DNA of 46,923 bases from DASWHR01 sp036398095 (GCA_036398095.1 DASWHR010000143.1:1-46923); one strand, 5' to 3'. Numbered from the stretch's first letter, positions 28,111-37,054 are shown. The notes: generated by a model from the sequence alone, not told the origin. A program made the numbers and translations.

Positions 28111-29046
28111 GTGCCTGCGTCGCGGAGCAAGCTACGCGCGCCGAATCGCTCGGCGGCGCAGCGTCGCGTTCTCGATTGGTACGACGAGCACCGTCGCGCG
28201 TTCCCGTGGCGCGCCACCCGAGACCCGTACCGGACGATGGTCGCCGAAGTGATGTTGCAGCAGACGCAGACGGGTCGCGTGGCACCCATCTACGAGCGGT
28301 TCATGGAGCGTTTCCCGACGCTGTCCCGCCTCGCGCACGCGCCGTCGATGGAGGTGATACAAGCCTGGCGCGGGCTGGGATACAACCGGCGCGCCGTCGA
28401 CCTGCACCGCGCCGCCCAAGCGATCGAGGAAGATCACGGGGGGCGCTTTCCGGAGGATCCCGCGACGCTGCGGCGGCTGCCCGGCCTGGGCGAGTACACC
28501 GCGCATGCGATCGCATGCTTTTCGTTCGACGCGCAGGTTCCGGTCGTTGACACAAATGTGCGTCGCGTGCTCTCTCGCGTCGCGCTGGGCAAGGACGCGA
28601 GTGAGGCGGAGCCGAACCGTTCATGGGCGTTGGCGGCGGAATGGCTCCCGCCCGGCGAGGCCTACCGCTGGAATCAGGCGCTGATGGACATCGGCGCGAT
28701 GCTGTGCCGCGGCTCCAAGCCGCTGTGCGCCCAATGCCCGCTGGCGCGCGCGTGCGCGTACCGGGTCGCCGGGCGACACCGGGAAGCGCCGGCGCCGAAC
28801 GGCAGGACCAAGGAGAAGTTTGAAGGATCGCGGCGCCAAGCTCGCGGCGGCATCGTCGACGAGCTGCGCACGGCGGCCGGAAACGGAGTCACGCTCGGGA
28901 CGCTCGCCGGTCGGATGCACCATCACGAGCGGTCGCTCGAGTGGCTCGTCGAGATTCTGACGCAACTCGAAGGTGAGGGACTGGCCGAACTGAGCCCCGC
29001 CGCGCGCCGCGGATCACCTCGCGGAACCGTCCGCCTTCCCCGATAG
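28111..29046 (+). CDS. mutY: A/G-specific adenine DNA glycosylase (MutY)
   Basis: The 311-aa base-excision enzyme removes adenine opposite 8-oxoguanine. The catalytic E46 lies in VAEVMLQQTQT and D147 in VVDTNVRRV. The helix-hairpin-helix LPGLGEYTAHAI has Tyr where Nth-type enzymes have Lys, favouring MutY. The cluster motif C-x6-C-x2-C-x5-C (CRGSKPLCAQCPLARAC) binds [4Fe-4S]. The usual C-terminal NUDIX-like 8-oxoG domain is replaced by a short winged-helix-like tail, as in short actinobacterial MutYs. Its 3' end overlaps the convergent GNAT gene by 33 nt. Confidence 0.93.
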   Translation: MPASRSKLRAPNRSAAQRRVLDWYDEHRRAFPWRATRDPYRTMVAEVMLQQTQTGRVAPIYERFMERFPTLSRLAHAPSMEVIQAWRGLGYNRRAVDLHRAAQAIEEDHGGRFPEDPATLRRLPGLGEYTAHAIACFSFDAQVPVVDTNVRRVLSRVALGKDASEAEPNRSWALAAEWLPPGEAYRWNQALMDIGAMLCRGSKPLCAQCPLARACAYRVAGRHREAPAPNGRTKEKFEGSRRQARGGIVDELRTAAGNGVTLGTLAGRMHHHERSLEWLVEILTQLEGEGLAELSPAARRGSPRGTVRLPR

Positions 29047-29541
29047 CCGCTTCGAGAGCACGACGCTTTCGTAGTTGGTGAACGGGCGCCAGTCCACCGG
29101 CTGCACGATCCGGTAACCGCGCCGCCGGTACATCGCGATCAGGCCGGTCGCCGGCGCGGCGGTGTCGCAGGCAAGTTCGGCGGCGCCGTCCCCGATCGCG
29201 CGACGCTCGGCTTCGCCGAGCAAGCGCTCGCCGATGCCCGTGCCTTGCAGGGCGGGCTCGACGGCATACTGCTCGAACTCGGCGACGTCGTCGCGTTCGT
29301 ACCAGTCGCAGCCGCCTTTCTCGCCCGGCGGCAGGTAGGTGATCGTTCCCACGATCGCCCCGTCCCGCTCGGCGACCAGGCAGACGCCGCCGCGGATGCG
29401 CGTGCGCGTCGTGTCGTCATCCTGGTGCGCCGCGACGAAATGCAAACCGCCGGCGGCGAGGCGCGCGTAGGCCCGATGCAACAGCAGCGTGACCGCCGGA
29501 ATCTCGCCGTCGCGCACCGGCCGGATGATCGTGTCGCTCAC
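29014..29541 (-). CDS. GNAT-family N-acetyltransferase
   Basis: The 175-aa protein is of the acetyl-CoA-dependent GNAT fold. Motif A is seen as EFEQYAVEPALQGTGIGERLLGEAE, where Q/R-x-x-G-x-G/A binds the pyrophosphate. A strand with YRRRGYRIVQPVDW is near the C-terminus. The substrate is unknown. The GTG overlaps the GMC oxidoreductase stop (GTGA), so it is translated with it. It could modify a product or protein of that unit, but no direct clue exists. The 3' end overlaps mutY antisense. Confidence 0.85.
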   Translation of the reverse strand: MSDTIIRPVRDGEIPAVTLLLHRAYARLAAGGLHFVAAHQDDDTTRTRIRGGVCLVAERDGAIVGTITYLPPGEKGGCDWYERDDVAEFEQYAVEPALQGTGIGERLLGEAERRAIGDGAAELACDTAAPATGLIAMYRRRGYRIVQPVDWRPFTNYESVVLSKRLSGKADGSAR

Positions 29542-31133
29542 CGGAAATATCGGTCCGCGATGTTGGACGCGGTTCGTGCCGCGAGCGCCTGCGCGGTCAG
29601 CGTCGGGTTCGGGCCGCCCAGACTGTTGGGCAGCGCGCTGCAGTCGCCGACGAACAGTCGCTCGACCTGATGCGCCTCTCCGGACGGGTCGCACACGCTC
29701 GTCGCCGGGTCGCTGCCGATCCGCATGGTGCTCATCAGATGGGTGATGAACACGCCCGGGTCGGTTCGGTGGACGCGGGTTGCGCCGGCGGCGCGGAGCA
29801 CGCCGGCGGCCTTCGCGCACAGCCAGTCCTGCCGGCGCTTCGATTCCTCCGTCGGGTGATACGTGACGAGCGGGACGGCGCCGTGTTCGTCGGCCGGCCA
29901 ATCGGGGTCGAGCGTGATGCGGTTGGCGGCGATCGCTTCGTCGTCGGTGGAGACGACGATCGTCAGCGAGCGGGCATAGGAGGCGATGGTGCGCATCGCC
30001 TCCTCGCCGTAGAAGCGGCCGCGGAAGTCGTAGGGCGGCGGCGACGGGTCGTCCCAGAAGCCGCGGCCGATCCCCGCGACGGCCGCGGCGAAGGCTTGCG
30101 GACCGTAGCCTTGAGCCCAGAACGTTCCGTAGCCGGGGAAGTCGGCGCGCGCCATCGTGACTTGCCCGACGTTCGGGTTGGTCTCGCGATCGAAGAATCC
30201 GGTCACGAGATCTTGCAGATGCATCGTGAAGAAGCGGCCGACCGCGTCGGTTGCGTTGGGCAAGCCCGAGTTCAGCCACAGTCGTGGCGATTCGACCGAT
30301 CCGCCGGCAAGAACCACGACCGATGCTTCGGCTTCGTGTTCGTCTCCGGTGATCGCGTCCCGCCATGCGACGCCGCGGGCACGCGCGCGGCCGCCGCCGG
30401 CGTCTTCGAACATGATCCGCGTGGCGAACGCGTTCGCGATGATCTCGCAGTTGCCGGTCGCCATCGCCGCGGGAACGTAGGACACGTTGGTTGCGCGCTT
30501 CGCCTTCTTCTGCGTCGGCGCGCCGAGCGGATGAGGGCAGCCTTGCAGGCAATGCCCGCACATCGTGCAGCCGTCCACCTCCGGGTAACGAAGCGGCACG
30601 CCCGCCTTCATCGTCGCGATCGGAAGGATCGCGTTGTGCGTCGGGCGCCACACGGCCTCGTTGCAGTCACGCTCGTCGCTTCGCTTCAGCCCGGCCGCTT
30701 CGCAGCCGTCCGCGAAGACCTGGTCTTTCGTGGAAAGTTCGGCGACTTGCACGACGGGCAAAAACTCCTCGACGCGCTCGTACCAGGGGACCAGTTCTTC
30801 GTATGGGAACGGCCACTCGTCGAAAGACCGCGGATACGCGCGCGGGGCGATGGCGTTGTAGTGAAGCGTCGTGCCTCCGACGCCCGCAGCCTGCAGGATC
30901 AGCCCGGCACCGTCGCGGCGGCGCATCCACGGGGGCTTCGTACGATCTGAGGGGCCCCATCGCAGACGCCCGTCGACGATTCCGTTCATGTCGTCTTCCA
31001 GCCGGGAGAAATCCTTCGACGGATCGAGCCACGGTCCCGCTTCGAGCATTCGCACGGCGATGCCGCGTTCGGCGAGTTCTTTGGCGACGACCGGCCCGCC
31101 CCCGCCGGCTCCGACGATGATCACGTCGGTCAC
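29538..31133 (-). CDS. GMC-family FAD oxidoreductase with ferredoxin-like Cys motif
   Basis: The 531-aa enzyme begins with the FAD-binding DVIIVGAGGGGPVVAKELAE and ends with the GMC C-terminal domain (GGPNPTLTAQALAART). A C189-x2-C192-x2-C195-x3-C199 motif is typical of the subfamily related to membrane gluconate/choline-type dehydrogenases. An iron-sulfur site there is possible but not proven. No signal peptide is evident; such enzymes often have a Tat signal on a partner subunit. It overlaps the upstream 160-aa gene and the downstream GNAT gene by 4 nt each. The likely substrate is an alcohol or sugar. Confidence 0.9.
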   Translation of the reverse strand: MTDVIIVGAGGGGPVVAKELAERGIAVRMLEAGPWLDPSKDFSRLEDDMNGIVDGRLRWGPSDRTKPPWMRRRDGAGLILQAAGVGGTTLHYNAIAPRAYPRSFDEWPFPYEELVPWYERVEEFLPVVQVAELSTKDQVFADGCEAAGLKRSDERDCNEAVWRPTHNAILPIATMKAGVPLRYPEVDGCTMCGHCLQGCPHPLGAPTQKKAKRATNVSYVPAAMATGNCEIIANAFATRIMFEDAGGGRARARGVAWRDAITGDEHEAEASVVVLAGGSVESPRLWLNSGLPNATDAVGRFFTMHLQDLVTGFFDRETNPNVGQVTMARADFPGYGTFWAQGYGPQAFAAAVAGIGRGFWDDPSPPPYDFRGRFYGEEAMRTIASYARSLTIVVSTDDEAIAANRITLDPDWPADEHGAVPLVTYHPTEESKRRQDWLCAKAAGVLRAAGATRVHRTDPGVFITHLMSTMRIGSDPATSVCDPSGEAHQVERLFVGDCSALPNSLGGPNPTLTAQALAARTASNIADRYFR

Positions 31134-31612
31134 GGCTCGACCTGCCGCACGTCGGGCGCCGGTCCGGGATCGCCGGTTCGAAAGTCGGGGTGTCCGAGCA
31201 CCGGCCCGTCGTAGCCGACGCGAGCCCATGCCGCGGGGACGCGCAGCGCGCGTTGCTGCCGGTCGAAGCCGGTCCACTCCGAATACATCCCGCCGTAGGA
31301 GAACACGAACACCGCGTCCGCGGCGTCGCGCAGATCCTGGATCTCTTCGGACGCCATCGCGCGCAGCACCGCGATCCGCTCGGCTGGGTCCAGGTCCTTG
31401 AACGGCCCGCCGGCGCGCTCGGCTGCGTAGGCGTCCAGCAGCGCGGCGATCATGTCGGCGAAGCCTTCCAGGTATCCGTCGGCTAACTCGGCGACGTGAC
31501 GCTGCACGTCCAGGTCGGCGCCCGAGGGCAGGACGCCGTCGCCGGGAAGGATCACTTCGACGGCAGCGCGGATCGTCTCGATGCTCGCAGGGTCGGCCAC
31601 GGACGCATTCAA
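31130..31612 (-). CDS. Gluconate 2-dehydrogenase subunit 3-like protein
   Basis: The 160-aa, mainly helical protein has the pattern LPGDGVLPSGADLDVQRHVAEL near the start and YGGMYSEWTGFDRQQRA near the end, as in the gamma-subunit family of gluconate dehydrogenases. Usual members have a Tat signal; none is seen here, so the complex may be cytoplasmic. It overlaps the GMC gene, its expected catalytic partner. No cytochrome c subunit is present. The start is TTG at 31612, with GTG at 31600 as an alternative. It lies 24 nt after the metalloprotease gene. Confidence 0.7.
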   Translation of the reverse strand: MNASVADPASIETIRAAVEVILPGDGVLPSGADLDVQRHVAELADGYLEGFADMIAALLDAYAAERAGGPFKDLDPAERIAVLRAMASEEIQDLRDAADAVFVFSYGGMYSEWTGFDRQQRALRVPAAWARVGYDGPVLGHPDFRTGDPGPAPDVRQVEP

Positions 31613-31636
31613 GCATGCCCGCCCGGCGGATGCGTC

Positions 31637-34627
31637 CTACATCACGAAGATCTGGATCGTCGGTCCGGGCGTCTCGACGTTCCCGGCGACGTCGGTTGCG
31701 CGGGCGTTGACGCTATAGATGCCTGGGAGCAGCAACAGCGCGATCGGCGCGCTCCACGAACAACTCGTCTTGGCGGCGTTGCACGACACGGACGCCAGCG
31801 TTTGGGTCGTGCGCCCCGCAAGATCGGTGAAATACACCGTGACGCGGAAGATACCCGACCCCGCATCGGTTGCCGTTCCGTCGATCCGGTCGATGCCGGC
31901 GGCCTTGATCGAGGCGCTCGCAGTCGTGAATGTGCTCTGCGGACGGGCCGTGTCGGCGCCGATGCCGTTCAGCGCAACGGCGTGGGGGCCTCCCGACGCG
32001 TTGGACGGGATCGAGAGTGATGCGACGTGGCCGCCCAAGGCGCCCGGCCGGAACGAAACGCCGATCGTGCAGGTCCCGCCCGGCACGACCGCGGCGCCCG
32101 AGCACGTGTCGCTCGTCTTCACGAAGGCGGTTGCGAAGGAGCCCGAGATCGTCACGGTTCCCACCACGAGGTTCGAGCCGCCCGTGTTGGTGACGATCAC
32201 GCTTTGCGCGGCCGACGTGGTGCCCAGCTCGACGTTGCCGAACGCGATGCTGGTTCGGTTGAGCGACAGCGTCGGAGCCAGCACGCCGGTGCCGCCGAGC
32301 GCGACGGTGTGCGGCGACCCCGGCGCGTTCGACGTGACGACCAGCGTCGCGGACCGGGCGCCGGACGCGGTCGGCTTGAACGCGACCAGGATCGAGCATC
32401 CCGCGCCGGGGGCCAGCGAGGAGCCGCACGTGCCGCCGGTCCGCAGGAAGTCCCCCGGATTGGTCCCGCCGAAGCTGGTCGTCATCGACAGCGTTCCGGT
32501 TCCGGTGTTGCTCAGGGTGACGGTTTGGCTCGTCGTTTGCTGGCCGACCGAGATCGACCCGAACGACAGCGACGACGGCGTGAGCGTCACGGCCGGCTGC
32601 ACACCGGTGCCCGACAGCGAAACCACCGACGAGCCCCCCGCGGCGTTGTGCGTGATGCTCACCGTTGCGGTGCGAGCACCGGTGACGGTCGGCTTGAACG
32701 CAGCGCCGATCGTGCAGCTCTGTCCGGCCGTGCGCGACGCGCCGGTGCAGGCATCGGACGTCTTGACGAAGTCGCCTGCGTTGGTGCCCGTGATCGTGAC
32801 GGTCCCGATCAGAAGGGTTCCCTGCCCGGTGTTGGTCACCGTGATGGTTTGGCTCGCGCTCTGCGTCGCGACCTGAACGGTTCCGAAGGCCAGGGTCGAG
32901 GGCGACACGCCGGCGGCCGGCTCGTTGTCGAACACGTTCACGGTCAGCGATGCGACCGGCAGCGCGTTGTAGAGCGCGTCGGTGCTGCTGGATGTATGAG
33001 TGATGATCGCCGTGTGAGGCGAGGTCTCCGGCGCGGCGTCGTCCACGGCGGTGACGGTCACGAACTTCGGCGTGGACCAATTCGACGTCGTGAAGGTGAC
33101 CGGGCCCGACGTGGTGACCTGCCCGCCGGAATGGGCCGGGGTTACGGTCACCGACGCGGCCGGTTGCGAATTCAGCACGATGCTGTACATGTCGGTCCCG
33201 CCGCCTTCGGTCACGGTGGTGGATCCGCTCGTGTGGGCGACGGTGACGCCGGCCGCGTTCAAGCCGATCCGGACGGTGTAGGACCCGTCGGCGTTCGCGG
33301 TGAGCACCTCGACGCTCACGCCGTTGGGCTGGTCCAGGAAGGTCTCGCCGGGAACCCAGATCTCGCCGGGATCCGGGAACGAGGTGTATTCGCCGTCCAG
33401 ATCCACCACCAGCGCGTCGGCCGGCCGCGTGGTGTCCACTTCGTGGATCAGCACGGCGTCGGCGGGAACGCCGCCGTCGTAGTACTCGCCCGAGCGCTTC
33501 TTGCGCGCCTCGACTGTGTAGAACCGGGAGGTCGCTCCGATCGGGATCTGCGCCATCAGGTATTGAGAGCCGGTCGGGGCGGCATCGGCCAGGGGCCAGA
33601 GCGTGATCGTGGTAAGCGAGCCGGACGCCGGCGTGAACTTGCGAGACGCCGAGACCCAGCCCAGCTTGTCCTTGTGGTAGGCGATCGTTCCCGTGCCGAC
33701 GGAGTTGTAGGGCGCGTAGGGCGCGCCGGCGTTCCAGAAGCCGGTACTCATCACGTCCCAGCGGGAGTGGTAGTCGTCGTTCGGCCCGGCATACGGAAGC
33801 GCGGAGGAGTGCGGCAGGCCGAAGCCGTGGCCCATCTCATGCCCAATCACGCCGGGGCGGTGTCCGGTCGAGGGCATCCACGCGAACGGCCACGTTTTCG
33901 TGGTGCCGTCCAGGGTCATGAATCGACCCCCGCCCCAGCCGCCGGCGCCTCCGGTCACGGCGCCGTTGACCATGACGATGATTCCATGGAACGAGGTGAA
34001 GTTCACCGCGGCGTCCACGGCGGCGGTGCAATCGTTGGACAGGTTCGTCAGGTTCGTGCTGTCGGTGTTCGACGCATTGGTGTAGTAGGACTCGGTCTGG
34101 GGAAGCGTCACCCAGCCGTACGACGCGGTCCCGGTCAGGTTGATCAGGTTGTAGGACTGAGCCTTCCAGTAGTGGTCGAGCCGCGGATACGTCCCGTCCA
34201 TCAGCGTGTTGTAGTAGGAGAGTGGATTCGTCTCGGCCGAAATGTTGGAGTACTTGCACAGCAGGACGGCCCACGCGGTCGATCCGGAGACGGCCGATTC
34301 CAGATCGGGGCTGAAGCCCTGGTCGGCCGGCGAGACCTCGCTGGCGTGGATGGTGCCGTCGATATCGCGGTACCCCTCGACGTGGACCTGCTCGCCTTGC
34401 AGCGCGTCGGGCGGGACTTCGAACGCTCCCGGCAGCGGCGCGATGTCGTCGGTCGATCCGTCGGCTTTCGTCAGCATGTATGCGTGACGGCCCGACGTGA
34501 AGTCGAGCGAGTCGCCGTGGACGAGTTGGAAGACGCCGTCGAACGACGTTGCGGCGCGGGCGCCCCCGCCGGAGACGGCCACGGCCACCAAGCAGAGCAC
34601 GAGCAGGCGAATATGACCCTTGAACAT
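31637..34627 (-). CDS. Large secreted metzincin-type protease with HYDIN/ASH repeats
   Basis: The 996-aa product has a signal peptide (about 1-25). Its metalloprotease domain has H263-E-M-G-H267-G-F-G-L-P-H273 (HExxHxxGxxH) and a downstream Met-turn-like DVMS. A beta-rich domain follows, then three choice-of-anchor-D (ASH/HYDIN) repeats, each ~105 aa, with the pattern F-G-x-V...N-T-G...C...C-x-I-x-x-F-x-P. A C-terminal Ig-like module ends the protein. It is probably an exported protease. The ATG has CGGGGGGATT upstream. The frame to 34723 has no good alternative start. Confidence 0.85.
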   Translation of the reverse strand: MFKGHIRLLVLCLVAVAVSGGGARAATSFDGVFQLVHGDSLDFTSGRHAYMLTKADGSTDDIAPLPGAFEVPPDALQGEQVHVEGYRDIDGTIHASEVSPADQGFSPDLESAVSGSTAWAVLLCKYSNISAETNPLSYYNTLMDGTYPRLDHYWKAQSYNLINLTGTASYGWVTLPQTESYYTNASNTDSTNLTNLSNDCTAAVDAAVNFTSFHGIIVMVNGAVTGGAGGWGGGRFMTLDGTTKTWPFAWMPSTGHRPGVIGHEMGHGFGLPHSSALPYAGPNDDYHSRWDVMSTGFWNAGAPYAPYNSVGTGTIAYHKDKLGWVSASRKFTPASGSLTTITLWPLADAAPTGSQYLMAQIPIGATSRFYTVEARKKRSGEYYDGGVPADAVLIHEVDTTRPADALVVDLDGEYTSFPDPGEIWVPGETFLDQPNGVSVEVLTANADGSYTVRIGLNAAGVTVAHTSGSTTVTEGGGTDMYSIVLNSQPAASVTVTPAHSGGQVTTSGPVTFTTSNWSTPKFVTVTAVDDAAPETSPHTAIITHTSSSTDALYNALPVASLTVNVFDNEPAAGVSPSTLAFGTVQVATQSASQTITVTNTGQGTLLIGTVTITGTNAGDFVKTSDACTGASRTAGQSCTIGAAFKPTVTGARTATVSITHNAAGGSSVVSLSGTGVQPAVTLTPSSLSFGSISVGQQTTSQTVTLSNTGTGTLSMTTSFGGTNPGDFLRTGGTCGSSLAPGAGCSILVAFKPTASGARSATLVVTSNAPGSPHTVALGGTGVLAPTLSLNRTSIAFGNVELGTTSAAQSVIVTNTGGSNLVVGTVTISGSFATAFVKTSDTCSGAAVVPGGTCTIGVSFRPGALGGHVASLSIPSNASGGPHAVALNGIGADTARPQSTFTTASASIKAAGIDRIDGTATDAGSGIFRVTVYFTDLAGRTTQTLASVSCNAAKTSCSWSAPIALLLLPGIYSVNARATDVAGNVETPGPTIQIFVM

Positions 34628-34759
34628 CGAATCCCCCCGGCGATGATGAAGGGCACCGACCCGCTCGGGCCCGATCCGTATGATTTTCTGCTTGATTCGA
34701 TGTGCGGGGGGCGATTCCTGCACGAACCGGCTACGGGCACACGAAGGGGCAAAAAAGGG

Positions 34760-34792
34760 GCTGCAGGCCGCGTCGGGGTCACGGCCTGCAGC
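34760..34792 (-). terminator. Terminator of the 90-aa gene
   Basis: On the minus strand GCTGCAGGCCG and CGGCCTGCAGC form an 11-bp perfect stem with an 11-nt loop, followed by CCCCTTTTTTG. This is a classic rho-independent signal 60 nt past the stop of the 34853 gene, insulating it from the protease gene. Confidence 0.9.
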
Positions 34793-34852
34793 TGGCGGGG
34801 GTGTTGGGGAGTGCGTTGGGTTGGGGTGGGGCTCTTCCGGGGGGAAGCTTGG

Positions 34853-35125
34853 CTAAGAGGTCTTGCGCCGCGAATCCAGCGGAATGACCTTGGCCTCGTC
34901 GGTCAGCGACGTCGTCGTCTCGAACAGGTTGATGCTCGACGGCATCTGCGTGGCCTTCGAATCCTTCATCCAAGTGCGGAGGCGCTTGAACGCGGCCCAC
35001 GGCTCCTGGGGGTCGAGCGGGACCAGGACGAGTCGCTTCTCGTCCGCGATCATCGCGCCGACATACTTCGCCGAGTCTTCTGGCTGGATGCTCATGATCT
35101 CTCGGTGATTGATTTCGGCGCTCAT
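34853..35125 (-). CDS. Hypothetical 90-aa protein
   Basis: The 90-aa product is soluble-looking, with mixed charge. It starts MSAEINHREI and ends in a basic tail (SRRKTS). No signal peptide, transmembrane helix, or DNA-binding motif is evident, and I recognise no family. The ATG at 35125 has GGGAGGAAACGGGAC upstream, a strong ribosome site. It is flanked by its own terminator and by a palindrome in the divergent region with disA, so it is a stand-alone unit. Confidence 0.6.
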   Translation of the reverse strand: MSAEINHREIMSIQPEDSAKYVGAMIADEKRLVLVPLDPQEPWAAFKRLRTWMKDSKATQMPSSINLFETTTSLTDEAKVIPLDSRRKTS

Positions 35126-35147
35126 GTCCCGTTTCCTCCCCAATCGC

Positions 35148-35163
35148 CGTGACTTCCGTCACG
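35148..35163. promoter_or_regulatory. Palindrome in the region divergent to disA
   Basis: CGTGAC-TTCC-GTCACG is a perfect 16-bp inverted repeat, 22 nt upstream of the 90-aa gene start and 168 nt upstream of disA. It may be an operator for the minus-strand gene. Further imperfect repeats (ATTCACACC at 35192-35200, GGTGTGAGAAT at 35263-35273) surround it. Confidence 0.35.
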
Positions 35164-35313
35164 TGAGGGTTGTTTCTTCTCGTGCCTGGCCATTCACACC
35201 CTCACCGCGTCAAAACGACGACCCCGCGTCCGTGTTTCACTTCCAGGCGCACTTCGTCACTCGGTGTGAGAATGATCGCGCTTTTGCCGTTTTCTCCCCG
35301 AACCGGGCGCGCG

Positions 35314-35319
35314 TACAAT
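35314..35319 (+). promoter_or_regulatory. disA -10 box
   Basis: TACAAT ends 11 nt before the disA ATG with no ribosome site between, consistent with a near-leaderless transcript. Confidence 0.5.
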
Positions 35320-35330
35320 CTCGCCGAACC

Positions 35331-36410
35331 ATGGCCACAGAAAAGGACACGAGCCGAGACGATCTGCTGCGTGCGACGCTTGCCGTCGCGCCGGGCACGC
35401 CGCTGCGCGAAGGGATTGAGCGGATCATCCGCGCCGAAACGGGGGCCCTGATCGTCATCGGCGACGGGTTGCTGGGCGAGATCGTCTCCGGCGGTTTCCG
35501 GATCGACGAGGTGTTCTCGGCGCAGCGCCTGAGCGAACTGGCGAAGATGGACGGCGCGATCGTGCTCAGCGACGACGGCGAGCGGATCGTGCGCGCGAAC
35601 GTGCATCTGGTCCCCGATCCGTCGATCCACACCGACGAGTCCGGGACGCGGCATCGCAGCGCGGAGCGAGTGGCGCGCCAGACCGGCCTGACGGTGATCG
35701 CCGTGAGCCAATCGATGCGAATCGTGACGCTGTATGCCGGCGCCGCGAGGCGATCGCTCGAGGATGTCGCGCAGGTGATGTCCCGCGCCAACCAAGCAAT
35801 GCAGACGCTGGAGCGCTATAAACAGCGGCTCGACCAGGTTTCGGCATCGCTGTCGGCTCTGGAGGTTGAGGACCTCGCCACGCTTCGCGATGCGATCGTG
35901 GTGTTGCAGCGAGCGGAGATGGTGCGGCGCATCACGCAAGAGATCGAAGCCCTTCTGGTCGAGCTGGGCACCGAAGGGCGGTTGCTGCGTCTTCAACTCG
36001 AAGAATTGGTGCAGGGGGTCGAAACGGAGCGGACGCTGGTTGTCCGGGACTTCGCCCAGTCCAAGCGAGGCCGCACGCCCGCCGTCATGCTGGCCGACCT
36101 TGCGGCCCTCGGCCCGGAAGACCTGCTGGAGCCTCTGGCATTTGCCCGGAGCCTCAACTACCCCGCGGTCCCCGACAGCCTCGAGCAAGCAGTCGGGCCG
36201 AAGGGCTACCGGCTGCTTTCGAAAATCCCTCGCCTCCCGGAGACGGTCATCGAGCGGATCGTGTCCAAGTTCGGCCGCTTGTCCAAGATCATGTCCGCCG
36301 ACCTCGACGACCTGCTCTCGGTCGAAAGCGTCGGCGCGGCCCGCGCATCGTCGATCAAGGAAGGGCTCGCGCGGCTCGCCGAATCCTCGATACTCGACCG
36401 ATACATGTGA
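35331..36410 (+). CDS. disA: Diadenylate cyclase DisA (c-di-AMP synthase, DNA-scanning)
   Basis: The 359-aa protein makes c-di-AMP from two ATP. The DAC domain has D74-G-A76 in MDGAIVLSDDG and R107-H-R109 in GTRHRSAERVA, both essential motifs. A helical linker follows (about 140-290). The C-terminal helix-hairpin-helix DNA-binding domain has LPETVIERIVSKFG and LLSVESVGAARASSIKEGL. It normally sits next to radA, which regulates it; here radA is absent and carD follows. The ATG at 35331 was chosen by the N-terminal match to the family and by the -10 box. Confidence 0.96.
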   Translation: MATEKDTSRDDLLRATLAVAPGTPLREGIERIIRAETGALIVIGDGLLGEIVSGGFRIDEVFSAQRLSELAKMDGAIVLSDDGERIVRANVHLVPDPSIHTDESGTRHRSAERVARQTGLTVIAVSQSMRIVTLYAGAARRSLEDVAQVMSRANQAMQTLERYKQRLDQVSASLSALEVEDLATLRDAIVVLQRAEMVRRITQEIEALLVELGTEGRLLRLQLEELVQGVETERTLVVRDFAQSKRGRTPAVMLADLAALGPEDLLEPLAFARSLNYPAVPDSLEQAVGPKGYRLLSKIPRLPETVIERIVSKFGRLSKIMSADLDDLLSVESVGAARASSIKEGLARLAESSILDRYM

Positions 36411-36488
36411 ACGCCCCCGAGCCGCTCCGGCCGCCTTCCGCAGGCGCCTGACCAGCGAAGACGGTTTGTCGGCGGGCTAATTCCGTGC

Positions 36489-36494
36489 TACAAT
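36489..36494 (+). promoter_or_regulatory. carD extended -10 box
   Basis: TGCTACAAT (36486-36494) gives an extended -10 (TGnTACAAT), ending 12 nt before the carD ATG. Confidence 0.5.
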
Positions 36495-36506
36495 TCGAAA
36501 TCTCTT

Positions 36507-37010
36507 ATGAGCAAAGACAAAAGTTTCCGCGTTGGCGACAAAGTTGTGTACCCGCATCACGGCGCCGCTGTGATCGAAGGGATCCAAGAGCGAGAAGTCG
36601 AGGGAGACACCAGGAAGTATTGGGTGCTTCGCCTCTCCTATGGCGATCTCACGCTGATGGTTCCGCTGGACGGAACCGATGAAGTCGGTCTTCGCAATGT
36701 CGTCCCCAAGGACGAGGTCGAACAGGTCTTCCAAGTGCTGCGCTCGAAGAAGCAGGCGCCCGCATCGTCGAACTGGAGCCGCCGCTTCAAGAACCACGTC
36801 GAAAAGCTCAAGAGCGGCGACATCTACCAGGTCGCGGAAGTCGTCCGTAACCTGTCGATTCGCGACGCGCAGAAGGGCTTGTCGGCCGGCGAGAAGCGGA
36901 TGCTGACGAAGGCGCGCCAGATTCTGGTTTCCGAGCTGACCTTTGCCGTCGGCGTGAAGGAAGAGCGCGCCGAGGCGATGCTCGACGAGGTTCTGGGCGT
37001 CACCACGTAG
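36507..37010 (+). CDS. carD: CarD/CdnL-type RNA polymerase-binding transcription factor
   Basis: The 167-aa regulator has an N-terminal Tudor-like RNAP-beta-binding domain (FRVGDKVVYPHHGAAVIEGI to about residue 70) and a C-terminal helical DNA-binding domain. The W in SSNWSRRFK is the conserved tryptophan that wedges at the -10 upstream edge. In mycobacteria CarD stabilises open complexes. It is a stand-alone gene between disA and the PIN/TRAM gene, with a strong terminator after it. Leader region 36411-36488 shows nothing else. Confidence 0.95.
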   Translation: MSKDKSFRVGDKVVYPHHGAAVIEGIQEREVEGDTRKYWVLRLSYGDLTLMVPLDGTDEVGLRNVVPKDEVEQVFQVLRSKKQAPASSNWSRRFKNHVEKLKSGDIYQVAEVVRNLSIRDAQKGLSAGEKRMLTKARQILVSELTFAVGVKEERAEAMLDEVLGVTT

Positions 37011-37027
37011 CCGCCGATACGACTCTG

Positions 37028-37054
37028 GATGGGCGCCGGAATCCGGCGCCCATC
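37028..37054 (+). terminator. Terminator after carD
   Basis: GATGGGCGCCGG and CCGGCGCCCATC form a 12-bp perfect stem with loop AAT, 17 nt past the carD stop, followed by ACCTTTCCC. Confidence 0.88.
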
